Assembly: GCF_014117325.1 (NCBI RefSeq)
Contig: NZ_CP059732.1
Span: 8,789,065 to 8,853,064 of the forward strand
DNA length: 64,000 nt
DNA from: Spirosoma foliorum
Lineage (GTDB): Bacteria; Bacteroidota; Bacteroidia; Cytophagales; Spirosomataceae
Direction of reading: 5' to 3'
Shown: positions 27,337-35,450 of the stretch, one piece after another
How positions within the stretch are numbered: position 1 is the stretch's first letter
Layout of the letters: every line of letters begins with the position of its first letter
The notes under the pieces: generated by a model
Seen by the model: the letters and a program-made list of their open reading frames with translations, nothing else
What the model was told of the DNA's origin: nothing
Database searches by the model: none
Translations under genes and position numbers: made by a program

Positions 27337-28350
27337 ATGCGCCTGAAATATCTCCTGATAACAACCTTACTAACGACTGGAGCCATCGTTAGTGCTATCG
27401 CCCAGACCTCAACGCCTATTAAATCGTACACCCAAACCATTCCGGGCACAAACCAGACCTACGCGATGGTGGCTATTCCCGGAGGTAAATTTCTGATGGG
27501 TAGTGCCCCCAGTGAAAAAGGGCATAAGCCTGATGAGGAGCCTATACATAGTGTAACGATCGAGCCCTTTTATATGGGTAAATACGAAATCACCTGGGAT
27601 TTTTACGACCTGTTTGCCTTCACGAACATGGAGAAAGAGATGGCCGCAAAATATACCGCAACAGATGCGAACCTTGCCAAAACCGATGCTACTACCCGGC
27701 CTAGTCCACCTTATGTAGACATGTCATTTGGTATGGGCCGGGCGGGTTACCCAGCCATCAACATGACCCAGTATGCTGCCATTAAATTCTGCGCCTGGCT
27801 TTATGCCAAAACAGGCGTTTTCTATCGGTTACCTACCGAAGCCGAGTGGGAATACGCTTGCCGGGGAAATGATAAGAACGCGACGCTGGCCTATTCGTTC
27901 GGAAATGATGTGAAGCAATTAGGCGACTATGCTGTATTTGCAGGCAATAGTGGTGGCGGATACAAGAAAGTTGGTACAAAAAAGCCGAACTCGTTTGGGC
28001 TGTACGACATGCATGGCAACGTAATGGAATGGACGAAGGATCAGTACATTGAGGATTATTACAAGCAAGTGGCTAGCGGCAAAGTGAAAGAACCATTTGC
28101 TCCCACAACAACACTCTACCCGAATTCTGTACGAGGTGGTTCCTGGGATGATGAACCCGAAGTATTACGTTCGGCGGCTCGTACGCCTTCGGCTCCTGCC
28201 TGGAAAGTACTTGATCCACAAAGCCCAAAATCGGACTGGTGGTTAACCTCGGCTTCGTTTGTTGGTTTCCGGATTGTTCGGCCAGCCAAAGCACCCAGCG
28301 AGGAGGAAATTAAAACGTACTACGGAATCAAGCCAATTAAAGATTATTAA
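27337..28350 (+). CDS. exported formylglycine-generating-enzyme-like (SUMF1) protein
   Basis: A 337-residue exported protein with a signal peptide cleaved near AIAQ. The body is an FGE/SUMF1 domain: MVAIPGGKFLMGSAPSEKG, GKYEITWDFYDLF, YRLPTEAEWEYACRG, GLYDMHGNVMEWTKD and SVRGGSWDDEPEVLRSA, ending in VGFRIVRPAK. The paired active-site cysteines of true formylglycine enzymes are not evident at the C-terminus, so a sulfatase-modifying activity is unlikely; many Bacteroidota SUMF1 proteins are structural (as in GldJ/GldK) or binding modules. It lacks a lipobox. No sulfatase is adjacent. Confidence 0.8.
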   Translation: MRLKYLLITTLLTTGAIVSAIAQTSTPIKSYTQTIPGTNQTYAMVAIPGGKFLMGSAPSEKGHKPDEEPIHSVTIEPFYMGKYEITWDFYDLFAFTNMEKEMAAKYTATDANLAKTDATTRPSPPYVDMSFGMGRAGYPAINMTQYAAIKFCAWLYAKTGVFYRLPTEAEWEYACRGNDKNATLAYSFGNDVKQLGDYAVFAGNSGGGYKKVGTKKPNSFGLYDMHGNVMEWTKDQYIEDYYKQVASGKVKEPFAPTTTLYPNSVRGGSWDDEPEVLRSAARTPSAPAWKVLDPQSPKSDWWLTSASFVGFRIVRPAKAPSEEEIKTYYGIKPIKDY

Positions 28351-28352
28351 TT

Positions 28353-28411
28353 GATGTAGGCTGTATGATATAGGATGTGTGAATGACAGCCTATATCATA
28401 CAGCCTACATC
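28353..28411. repeat. 22-bp perfect inverted repeat ending at folK
   Basis: Arms 28353-28374 and 28390-28411 match perfectly. The repeat starts 2 bp after the preceding stop and ends 7 bp before the folK ATG at 28419. The first twelve codons of the longer in-frame reading are just this repeat, which supports the later start. Confidence 0.88.
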
Positions 28412-28418
28412 CTACATC

Positions 28419-28919
28419 ATGATCATCCTTCTTCTTGGTGCTAACCTTGGCGATCGTACGACAATCTTACAGCGAGCTGTTGATCTGATCGTCGAGCGCG
28501 TTGGGTCTATTGTAAAGCAGTCGGGTTTGTATGAAACAGCGCCTTGGGGGGTGGCGGATCAGCCAGCTTATTTAAATCAGGTATTGGTTGTTGAGACGGT
28601 TTTGACACCTGAAGCGGTTTTAAACCAGACGCAGGTAATTGAGCAGGAGTTGGGGCGCGTTCGACTTGAGAAGTGGGGTGCCCGTGTCATTGATATTGAT
28701 ATCCTGTACTACAACCAACTCATTCTGCAAACGCCCAGACTAATTATCCCGCATCCGTATTTGCATCAGCGACGGTTTACGCTTGTGCCTCTTGCTGAGA
28801 TTGCACCCACGTTTGTTCATCCAGTTCTGAAAAAAACAACGCTTGAATTGCTGGAAGAATGTGAAGATAAAGGTGAGGTCATATTTTTTAATTCACCAAA
28901 AACTTCGCCCTTCGGCTGA
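28419..28919 (+). CDS. folK: 2-amino-4-hydroxy-6-hydroxymethyldihydropteridine diphosphokinase
   Basis: A 166-residue HPPK, transferring pyrophosphate from ATP to hydroxymethyl-dihydropterin in folate synthesis. The start MIILLLGANLGDR fits the family N-terminus. YETAPWGVADQPAYLNQVL contains the pterin-binding region, and RVIDIDILYYNQLIL carries the two magnesium-binding aspartates, followed by LIIPHPYLHQRRFTLVPLAEI. Length is typical. The following aminotransferase gene has its own promoter, which lies just past the folK stop codon. Confidence 0.93.
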   Translation: MIILLLGANLGDRTTILQRAVDLIVERVGSIVKQSGLYETAPWGVADQPAYLNQVLVVETVLTPEAVLNQTQVIEQELGRVRLEKWGARVIDIDILYYNQLILQTPRLIIPHPYLHQRRFTLVPLAEIAPTFVHPVLKKTTLELLEECEDKGEVIFFNSPKTSPFG

Positions 28920-28935
28920 AAACATTGTACCTTTG
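28911..28935 (+). promoter_or_regulatory. promoter for the aspartate aminotransferase gene
   Basis: TACCTTTG at 28928-28935 is an exact TAnnTTTG box, 43 bp before the start at 28978. A partial -33 (TTCG at about 28904-28914) lies 17-20 bp upstream, at the end of folK. Confidence 0.6.
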
Positions 28936-28977
28936 CGGTCAGTTTGTTATCATTTTCTCAAAAAAATAGCACCGATT

Positions 28978-30195
28978 ATGTCTGCCACGCTTGACACCGT
29001 GAGTTTATTAGCCGACCGCATCAACGCGCTGGAGGAATCGTCCACGCTGGCGATGACCAAAAAAGCCCGTGAATTGGCTGCTCAGGGCCACAAAGTAATT
29101 AGCCTGAGCGTTGGAGAGCCGGATTTTAAAACGCCCCAACACATCTGCGAAGCCGCTAAAAAAGCCATCGACGACGGCTTCCACGGCTATTCGCCTGTTG
29201 CGGGTTATCCTGATCTCCGCAAAGCCATTGCTGATAAGTTTAAGCGCGACAATAATATTGATTGGAAACCCGAAAACATCGTTGTCTCGACGGGTGCTAA
29301 ACACTCGCTCGCCAACGTAATTCAGGTGCTTGTGAACCCCGGAGACGAGGTAATCATTTTCTCTCCCTACTGGGTTAGCTATTCCGAAATGGTGAAATTG
29401 GCCGAAGGAAAGGCCGTTGTCATCGACGGATCGTTTGAGAATAATTTTAAAGTAACGCCAGAACAGTTTGAAGCCGCCATTACCGATCGGACCAAAATTG
29501 TGATGTATGCGTCGCCAAACAACCCAACAGGTTCAATTTATTCTGAAGCTGAGTTGCGGGCTATTGCCGATGTTGTCGCTCGTCATGAAAACGTTCATGT
29601 ACTGGCTGATGAAATTTATGAATATATCAACTTCACGCCAGAAGGTCATTTCAGCATAGGCTCAATCCCTGAAATTGCTGAACGTGTAATCACGGTGAAT
29701 GGAGTAGCTAAAGGCTATGCCATGACCGGCTGGCGTATTGGTTATATTGGCGCTGCGAAATGGATTGCCGACGGTGTTGAGAAGTTACAAGGGCAGGTAA
29801 CGTCGGGTACAAACTCGATTGCACAGAAAGCAACTGTAGCTGCCTTGAATGGTCCTATGGAACCATCCATGGAGATGGCGAAGGCTTATCATCGTCGTCG
29901 TGATTTAGTAGTGAAATTGCTGAAAGAAGTACCTCATTTCCGCACGAACGTCCCTGAAGGTGCGTTCTACGCTTTCCCTGATATTAGCTATTACTACGGC
30001 AAATCGGACGGTACAACCACTATCGAAAATTCTGATGATTTTGCTGGCTGGTTATTGAATACCGCCTATGTGGCAACGGTTGCCGGTTCGGGCTTCGGTG
30101 CTCCTGATTGCCTGCGTATCTCAACGGCGGCTTCCGATGAATCCCTTGTTGAAGCCGTCCAACGGATTAAAGATGCTGTGGCGACTTTGAAATAG
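28978..30195 (+). CDS. class I/II aminotransferase, probable aspartate aminotransferase
   Basis: A 405-residue PLP enzyme of the aspartate/aromatic aminotransferase type Ib. The start at 28978 (MSATLDTVSLLADR) lies 43 bp after the -7 box; the longer frame overlaps folK and is rejected. Landmarks: ISLSVGEPDFKTPQHI (substrate arm), GYSPVAGYPDLRKAIA, SPYWVSYSEMVKLAEG, ASPNNPTGSIYSEAEL with the PLP-binding Asn, LADEIYEYINF with the Asp-Tyr pair, and the Schiff-base lysine in VNGVAKGYAMTGWRIGYIG. The C-terminal arginine region (CLRISTAASDESLVEA) binds the alpha-carboxylate. Followed by a strong terminator. Confidence 0.9.
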   Translation: MSATLDTVSLLADRINALEESSTLAMTKKARELAAQGHKVISLSVGEPDFKTPQHICEAAKKAIDDGFHGYSPVAGYPDLRKAIADKFKRDNNIDWKPENIVVSTGAKHSLANVIQVLVNPGDEVIIFSPYWVSYSEMVKLAEGKAVVIDGSFENNFKVTPEQFEAAITDRTKIVMYASPNNPTGSIYSEAELRAIADVVARHENVHVLADEIYEYINFTPEGHFSIGSIPEIAERVITVNGVAKGYAMTGWRIGYIGAAKWIADGVEKLQGQVTSGTNSIAQKATVAALNGPMEPSMEMAKAYHRRRDLVVKLLKEVPHFRTNVPEGAFYAFPDISYYYGKSDGTTTIENSDDFAGWLLNTAYVATVAGSGFGAPDCLRISTAASDESLVEAVQRIKDAVATLK

Positions 30196-30219
30196 AAGCT
30201 CGATAAAATAAGGTAAATG

Positions 30220-30266
30220 AATGTCGTCAGGATGGCTGAAATATAGCCATCCTGACGACATTTTTT
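30220..30266 (+). terminator. Rho-independent terminator
   Basis: An 18-bp perfect stem (30220-30237 with 30245-30262) around a 7-nt loop is followed by a run of six T (30261-30266). It lies 25 bp after the aminotransferase stop. Confidence 0.9.
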
Positions 30267-30306
30267 GTTTGGGTAGTTCTGATCTAGAAATTTCCTGCTT
30301 GCTAAA

Positions 30307-30493
30307 TAACGTGAATTATGGAGGATTTACGAATAGAATTATACTAGTTTTCTGTCATCCCGACGTCAGGAGGGATCTTCGGTAAATAATCAGTTGCCGA
30401 AGATCCCTCCTGACGTCGGGATGATAGAAAATAATACTATAAATGACTGACAATCAGTTGATAAATTTAGATTCTATCCATTATTCACGTTAA
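30307..30493. repeat. MITE-like palindromic repeat, copy 2
   Basis: The better-preserved copy of the element at 3292-3480. Outer ends are terminal inverted repeats: TAACGTGAATTATGGA on the left and the complement of TTAACGTGAATAATGGA on the right. The inner palindrome (ATCCCGACGTCAGGAGG and complement) is almost perfect. The two copies agree along nearly their whole length. No gene inside and no clear target-site duplication was recognised. Confidence 0.8.
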
Positions 30494-30953
30494 ATAGTAC
30501 AATTGTAGATAAGCCTAGTAGTAATCGGAAAGAAGCTAACGAATACAAAATGGTTTATCGTCACGAAGGAAGAGCCACGATATTGAGACCTCTGGCGTAA
30601 CTAAAGCCATAAACCAAAGTGCCTGATAGCTAGTATTTAAGGTGACGTATTCGAAAAAGATTAAATACAGTAGGAATGTTAATTTTGAAATAGTTAACTT
30701 AGGAGGACATAAATATTTTTTGGCATTATAATTGAGAAGAATCTATTCAGGTTAGACAAGTGACAACATATTAACCAGCAGGGCAAGATAAAGTCAACAT
30801 TTTGTTTCAAAAATTTAGAGACTACGCTTGTTTTTGTATTAAGTCAAGGTTAATTTTGAATAAGAATAGAATTATGTATCAAGCACTGACTTTTTAAGTT
30901 GTCTTATTTGTAAAACCGTAACCTTAATCTTTAATAATTACTACTGGAAACCG
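30494..30953. other. Gene-free stretch, possible RNA structure
   Basis: Remainder of the 758-bp gap. It is A/T-rich. Short complementary segments occur: CGAATAC (about 30539) with GTATTCG (about 30646), GGTTTAT (about 30551) with ATAAACC (about 30608), and CGTCAC (about 30558) with GTGACG (about 30642). They cannot all pair at once without a pseudoknot. No open frame of note and no tRNA was seen here. Confidence 0.3.
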
Positions 30954-31139
30954 ATGAGAAATTTCCGCTTGTACATGATTTTTCAATGGGTTTTTTTCTT
31001 GCCCATTATCCTTCCGATGTGTATCATCTTCGGAGCGTTGCGTGGAATTGTGCAGATGATTGAACGAGTGATGGAGCAAATGATATTGGATATCGCTCCG
31101 TCAGATCCGGCATCGTCAACGCAGGTGACAGAATCCTGA
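30954..31139 (+). CDS. small hypothetical membrane protein
   Basis: A 61-codon frame. Residues 9-33 are strongly hydrophobic (FQWVFFLPIILPMCIIFGAL), one transmembrane helix, followed by an amphipathic Met/Ile/Glu-rich helix and a Ser/Thr-rich tail. I do not recognise a family. It is isolated in a long gap and is followed by a good bidirectional terminator, which supports real transcription. No TAnnTTTG box was found upstream. Orientation would place the short Arg-containing N-terminus in the cytoplasm. Confidence 0.5.
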   Translation: MRNFRLYMIFQWVFFLPIILPMCIIFGALRGIVQMIERVMEQMILDIAPSDPASSTQVTES

Positions 31140-31193
31140 TTTTAGTATACTATATATGCCGTGGATAGCCTGATTTTTTGGGTTTATCCAACT

Positions 31194-31234
31194 AAAGAGC
31201 CGCATTTTCTGATTTCCAGAAAATGCGGCTCTTT
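31194..31234. terminator. bidirectional terminator
   Basis: An 18-bp perfect stem (31194-31211 with 31217-31234) around a 5-nt loop, with A at one end and T at the other, lies between the small membrane gene and the convergent RluA gene. A weaker hairpin (GGATA/TATCC) precedes it at about 31163-31188. Confidence 0.85.
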
Positions 31235-31287
31235 GTGTTTCGTAAATTATAGAATGAATTTAGGGCTTTGCTCAAAGCCCTGAACTA

Positions 31288-32034
31288 CTATTCATAAATG
31301 AAGTCCATATTCTTGTCTTTATAGTTTTCATCGTCCAGCTCCAGAAATTCCTCCCAAAACGGATCGTTGGGTAGTCCAGCTTTGCAAATGATGGGTCGGT
31401 CTGGCGCTCCGGCTTGCTTTACCGGATGAATGAAATAAAGACGGCGAGCATGCAGGTAAATCTTTTTATCGGCCACAGCTCGGTCATAACCATACTTGAC
31501 ATCTCCGCGAATCGGAGAACCCATGTGTGCTAACTGAGAGCGAATTTGGTGTGGTCGACCCGTAATTGGATTTACTTCCAACAAATAGTGCTCATTGATT
31601 TTGCCCAATATCCGGTAGGATAATTCGGCTTTCTGTGAACCAGGTACCTCATAATCGTAGACCGTAACCTGATTCTTCTGCTCGTCCTTTATCAACCAAT
31701 TGACCAGCTTATCCGCATCTTTAGGCGGCTTATGGCGCACCACGGCCCAGTACGTTTTCTGAACCTGTCGCTTACGGAAAATCTCGTTCATGCGCTCTAG
31801 TGCCTTTGATGTACGGGCAAATACAACCAAACCACTTACGGGGCGGTCGAGCCGATGTACCAAGCCCAGGAACACCTCGCCCGGCTTGTTGTACTTTTCC
31901 TTGACGTAATCCTTCAGAACATCGAGTAAGGTGGTGTCGCCTGTTCGATCGCCCTGGACTAGAATGCCCGGTTCTTTATTGACAATTAGCAGGTGGTTAT
32001 CTTCGTAAACGACCTGGTATGGTTTCTTCTTCAT
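31288..32034 (-). CDS. RluA-family pseudouridine synthase
   Basis: A 248-residue pseudouridine synthase. The start at 32034 (MKKKPYQVVYEDNHLLIVNK) is preferred, since the upstream extension is made of the inverted repeat. The catalytic aspartate is in GLVHRLDRPVSGLVVFA. Further family motifs are RKRQVQKTYWAVV and LEVNPITGRPHQIRSQLAHMG. There is no S4 domain, so it belongs to the RluA/RluC-type catalytic-only branch; the RNA target (23S rRNA or tRNA) is not deducible. panB lies upstream on the same strand, separated by 81 bp. Confidence 0.88.
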   Translation of the reverse strand: MKKKPYQVVYEDNHLLIVNKEPGILVQGDRTGDTTLLDVLKDYVKEKYNKPGEVFLGLVHRLDRPVSGLVVFARTSKALERMNEIFRKRQVQKTYWAVVRHKPPKDADKLVNWLIKDEQKNQVTVYDYEVPGSQKAELSYRILGKINEHYLLEVNPITGRPHQIRSQLAHMGSPIRGDVKYGYDRAVADKKIYLHARRLYFIHPVKQAGAPDRPIICKAGLPNDPFWEEFLELDDENYKDKNMDFIYE

Positions 32035-32048
32035 AATGGATAATGTGT

Positions 32049-32097
32049 AATGGAAAATGGAAAATGAAAAGACGAACTTCATTTTCCATTTTCCATT
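32049..32097. repeat. 19-bp perfect inverted repeat
   Basis: Arms 32049-32067 and 32079-32097 (AATGGAAAATGGAAAATGA and complement) fill the gap between panB and the RluA gene. Confidence 0.88.
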
Positions 32098-32115
32098 ATT
32101 CATTTATTCTCTAAC

Positions 32116-32934
32116 TCAATATGCTTCTTTCTCGTTCGGAAAGTCGTTGGCTTTTACATCATCTACATAATGAGCAATAGCCTGTGTCATAACGGTATGT
32201 AGTTCGGCGTATCGGCGCAGAAAGCGGGGCTTAAACTCGTTGTTTATCCCCAGTAAGTCGTGAAAAACCAGAATCTGACCGTCGGCATCAGGCCCAGCTC
32301 CGATTCCAATGGTAGGAATGTTCAGGCTTGCCGATACCTTTTTGGTGAGAGCAGCCGGGATTTTTTCGAGCACTACACCAAAGCAGCCAATATCTTCGAG
32401 CATATGTGCATCGGCCATTAGTTTCTCCGCTTCGGCCTCTTCTTTTGCTCGTACGGCATAAGTGCCAAATTTGTAAATAGATTGAGGGGTCAAGCCTAAA
32501 TGGCCCATTACAGGAACACCCGCGCTCAGGATTCGGACGATGGATTCCTTGATTTCAAGACCGCCTTCCATCTTAACCGCATGAGCACCTGACTCTTTCA
32601 TGATTCGAATGGCCGATTGCAGAGCTACCGACGAGTTACCCTGATACGAGCCAAACGGTAAGTCGACAACAACTAAAGCCCGTTTCACTCCACGCACCAC
32701 CGAACTGGCGTGATAAATCATTTGATCGAGTGTGATTGGTAGTGTAGTCTCATGACCAGCCATAACGTTCGAGGCTGAGTCGCCCACCAGGATCAGTTCA
32801 ACGCCAGCTCCATCAACTACTCGCGCCATCGAATAATCGTAAGCAGTGAGGGCCGAAATTTTTTCGCCTTTATTTTTTAGTTCCTGTATAGTATGCGTGG
32901 TAACGCGCTTGATGTCGGGATTATGAACAGACAT
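32116..32934 (-). CDS. panB: 3-methyl-2-oxobutanoate hydroxymethyltransferase
   Basis: A 272-residue ketopantoate hydroxymethyltransferase, the first committed step of pantothenate synthesis (adds a hydroxymethyl group from methylene-THF to ketoisovalerate). Family landmarks: [40 protein letters not shown] with metal-binding Asp, [22 protein letters not shown], and the catalytic glutamate in [32 protein letters not shown] closes the active site. Length is exact for the family. Upstream lies the 32950-33038 inverted repeat. Confidence 0.96.
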   Translation of the reverse strand: MSVHNPDIKRVTTHTIQELKNKGEKISALTAYDYSMARVVDGAGVELILVGDSASNVMAGHETTLPITLDQMIYHASSVVRGVKRALVVVDLPFGSYQGNSSVALQSAIRIMKESGAHAVKMEGGLEIKESIVRILSAGVPVMGHLGLTPQSIYKFGTYAVRAKEEAEAEKLMADAHMLEDIGCFGVVLEKIPAALTKKVSASLNIPTIGIGAGPDADGQILVFHDLLGINNEFKPRFLRRYAELHTVMTQAIAHYVDDVKANDFPNEKEAY

Positions 32935-32949
32935 TAGACCAGTTGTAAA

Positions 32950-33038
32950 GTTATGAAGTCGTAAAGTTATAGAGTTGTAAAGTGATATAGGTACGGCATT
33001 ACAACTTTACAACTCTATAACTTTACAAGCTTATAACG
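32950..33038. repeat. long inverted repeat between the EnvC-like gene and panB
   Basis: A perfect 23-bp core (32961-32983 with 33004-33026) extends outward imperfectly to about 39 bp in all (GTTATGAAGTCGTAAAGTT on the left against its near-complement). The words GTAAAGTTAT and ACTTTAC recur inside the arms. The outer end touches the EnvC-like stop codon. Confidence 0.85.
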
Positions 33039-33039
33039 T

Positions 33040-34491
33040 CTACCTTGGTGTCAGCCATGATTCGGGGTTGAGTTTGGTAAACTCCTTCCAGATTTGGAAC
33101 TGGATTTCAGAGACTCCGTCTTTATCAGTGGCTACCGTTCCAATGGATTCGCGGGCTTTCACACGTTGGCCCACACGGACCGATACACTCTTTAGTTTGG
33201 CGTAAAGCGTAAAATAGTCGCCATGCTGAATGGCAACGACATTGTTCATGCCAGGAATATTTGTAATGTCCTGCACAACACCATCGTAAACGGTTCGCAC
33301 GTTTTCTCCCGCATTTGTCTGGATATCAATTCCCTGGTTTTCAACGAATATACCTTTCAAAACCGGATGAGGTTTTCGGCCAAAATGATCCGAGATAAAT
33401 CCTTTTGTAACGGGCCAGGGGAGGTGTGCTCGTGATGCCGTGAAAGACGATGCCAGCGCCGTTTCCTCATCATTAAGGTTATTGTCTCGTCGTTCATCGG
33501 GCTTCTTAGCCGTAGGTTCGGGCTCGGCTGGTCGCTCCACTTTGGCAACATCGGCTGGTGCCGGTTTTTCGCCCGCTTTTTCGGCCGCAGCAATGGCATC
33601 TTCAGCCCGTTTGCGTTCTGCAGCTTTACGGGCGGCTTCAGCTCGGGCCAACCGCTCTCGCTCTGCTCGTTCGCGGGCCTCACGATCGGCGCGTTCTTTG
33701 GCTTCGCGAGCAATGATGCGCGTAATCATGGCTTCGAGTCGGTTAATGGCCCGGCGGCTCTCGGCCAGTTCAGTCTGAAGTTCGAACTCCTTCTTACTTA
33801 ATTCTTTAACTACATCGTTTTTCTCAACCTTTAATGTCTCAAGCTTTTTAGTCTCGTTTACCTTAGCGCCAATGGTATTTTTCTGTTCCAGGCGTTTATG
33901 CTGGGTCGCTTTTTGTTTCCCCTGTAGCATAACCTGTACGTTGTTCATTTGTCGCACCTGGCTTTGGCGGGCATCAGAATATTGGCGTAAGTAGCGATAA
34001 CGGGCAACGAGTTGGTTGAAGTTATCCGATGCGAAGAGAAACCCCAATGGATTTACCTGCTGCCGGCGCTTGTCGGCGGCATAAATCATGGAGCCGTACT
34101 CCGATTTTAGTTTATTCAGATCCAGTGTGAGCTTCGTGCTAGCCTGTCGTAGTTCAGCAATTTCAGCGTCGGTCAATCGGAGATCCTTATTAAGCAGGTT
34201 AATCTGTTTCGACTGGGTCTGAATCTGTTGATCGAGCGCTTTGAGTTGTCCTAAACTAGCTTGCTTTTCTGTGGCTGTTTGTTTCAAAATCGTTCGAATC
34301 TGACTCATTTTTTCCAGATTCTGCTTTTTTTCTTTTTCCAGAACCTGTCGATTCCGCTGGGTTTGTGGAATCGAGTTTGACGGTTGCACCTGCGCTTGTA
34401 CTGGCTCGGTAAACCATAAAAAACCGAGCGCTATCAACTTGATAGCTGACCAGAAAACGATTCGGCAAGTGGATATGGGAGTGGGGTGCAT
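33040..34491 (-). CDS. EnvC-like murein hydrolase activator (degenerate M23/LytM domain)
   Basis: A ~483-residue exported protein with a signal peptide ending PVQAQ. Residues about 35-270 are a long coiled coil (Gln, Lys, Leu, Glu), then an Ala/Arg/Glu-rich linker, then a C-terminal LytM/M23 domain. The domain lacks the zinc ligands: the HxGxD histidine position reads NQGIDI, and the HxH position reads EIQFQ. One histidine remains in IQHGDYFTLYAKL. This loss is the hallmark of EnvC/NlpD-type activators of cell-wall amidases, not of active endopeptidases. Followed on the strand by the short inverted-repeat gap to panB and preceded by DUF4292 with 24 bp between. Confidence 0.85.
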   Translation of the reverse strand: MHPTPISTCRIVFWSAIKLIALGFLWFTEPVQAQVQPSNSIPQTQRNRQVLEKEKKQNLEKMSQIRTILKQTATEKQASLGQLKALDQQIQTQSKQINLLNKDLRLTDAEIAELRQASTKLTLDLNKLKSEYGSMIYAADKRRQQVNPLGFLFASDNFNQLVARYRYLRQYSDARQSQVRQMNNVQVMLQGKQKATQHKRLEQKNTIGAKVNETKKLETLKVEKNDVVKELSKKEFELQTELAESRRAINRLEAMITRIIAREAKERADREARERAERERLARAEAARKAAERKRAEDAIAAAEKAGEKPAPADVAKVERPAEPEPTAKKPDERRDNNLNDEETALASSFTASRAHLPWPVTKGFISDHFGRKPHPVLKGIFVENQGIDIQTNAGENVRTVYDGVVQDITNIPGMNNVVAIQHGDYFTLYAKLKSVSVRVGQRVKARESIGTVATDKDGVSEIQFQIWKEFTKLNPESWLTPR

Positions 34492-34515
34492 GGATTTCAG
34501 GACCAACGAATGTAC

Positions 34516-35379
34516 TTATGGTCGACGCTCGTAATTAGTCGGAAGAGTGAAAGGAAAGCCCGGACTGGTCGAGACCAGTTCAACTTTAGTATGTTTTAGA
34601 CGAAGCTGGGTTTGGCGAGACTGGCCATCCGTTTTCGACTGATAATCGAGCGTTAAAAGGCTCGTATATGGAACCAGAAAGTTAGTTAGGGCGGTAAAAT
34701 CTTCGTAATCCAGCCGAAGTGTATTTTTGGTAGGCTGCTCCGTTATGGCCAGTTTTTTTAATTTCCGATCCTGTTCACCAATATAATTTTCAACTAATGC
34801 CTGCCCTTCGGTTTGTCGTAATAACAACTCATTGCCCTCATTTTTAATTAGTTGAGCAGGGCGTTTGGGAAAGGGTAAATTTCCGACGATTAAGGCCTGT
34901 AGCAGCTGAAAGCTCATCTGAAAATTGAACTGTTTGCTCAGTGTTGGAAAATCATAAACGGTATACTCCTTGTGAATCTTGTCAATGATGGTGATTGAAT
35001 CCGGTGTAATGAGTCCCCGAACCGCTTCGATACCCAACTTCGATACTGATAACCAGATCAGACTGTCTTTTTGAACGCGTATACTAACATTCGCATTATC
35101 AATATCCTGCGAAGGACTTTTGAACGAAAGTTTGGATTTAGTCGTGAGGTACTGAAAATCAATTTCGGCAACACGCGTACGTGCTTCCTCAATATCCGGG
35201 CGAACAACCGTGGGTGTAGTGGCAGGAATAGTTGCAGTAGGCCGAGTGGCAATAGTGGAGTCTGGTGTAGGCGATGGAACAACAGCTGAGCCCGTCGAAT
35301 GCGACATATGACGACGTCGGCAACCTTCCGAACTCAACAGCGTGACCAGCAATCCAATTACACACAGGTATTTATTCAT
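34516..35379 (-). CDS. DUF4292 lipoprotein
   Basis: A 287-residue lipoprotein with signal peptide and lipobox (SSEGC, Cys at about 20), then a Thr/Pro/Ala-rich linker, and a DUF4292 domain that resembles the LolA/LolB half-barrel fold: FQYLTTKSKLSFKSP, NVSIRVQKDSLIWLSVSK, GIEAVRGLITPDSITIIDK. The family is typical of Bacteroidota and commonly sits between a TPR protein and an M23/EnvC-like protein, exactly as here, which points to a role in envelope lipoprotein or cell-wall maintenance. Function otherwise unknown. Confidence 0.8.
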   Translation of the reverse strand: MNKYLCVIGLLVTLLSSEGCRRRHMSHSTGSAVVPSPTPDSTIATRPTATIPATTPTVVRPDIEEARTRVAEIDFQYLTTKSKLSFKSPSQDIDNANVSIRVQKDSLIWLSVSKLGIEAVRGLITPDSITIIDKIHKEYTVYDFPTLSKQFNFQMSFQLLQALIVGNLPFPKRPAQLIKNEGNELLLRQTEGQALVENYIGEQDRKLKKLAITEQPTKNTLRLDYEDFTALTNFLVPYTSLLTLDYQSKTDGQSRQTQLRLKHTKVELVSTSPGFPFTLPTNYERRP

Positions 35380-35410
35380 TTGGGAAAATTTCGGCTTTCG
35401 GTTTACAGTC

Positions 35411-35443
35411 TATGGTTTACGTATTTGCCCACCGTAAACCATA
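35411..35443. repeat. short inverted repeat between TPR and DUF4292 genes
   Basis: TATGGTTTACG (35411-35421) and its complement CGTAAACCATA (35433-35443) are perfect over 11 bp. The words GGTTTAC and GTAAACC also occur in the repeats at 18216 and 48619. Confidence 0.6.
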
Positions 35444-35450
35444 AGCCAGT

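Noticed and set aside
28843..28977. Long N-terminal extension of the aspartate aminotransferase
   Set aside because: It overlaps folK in another frame and contains the TACCTTTG promoter; the family N-terminus begins at 28978.
33440..33778. Ala/Arg/Ser-rich frame on the plus strand
   Set aside because: It is the complement of the Ala/Glu/Arg-rich linker of the EnvC-like protein, with no independent support.
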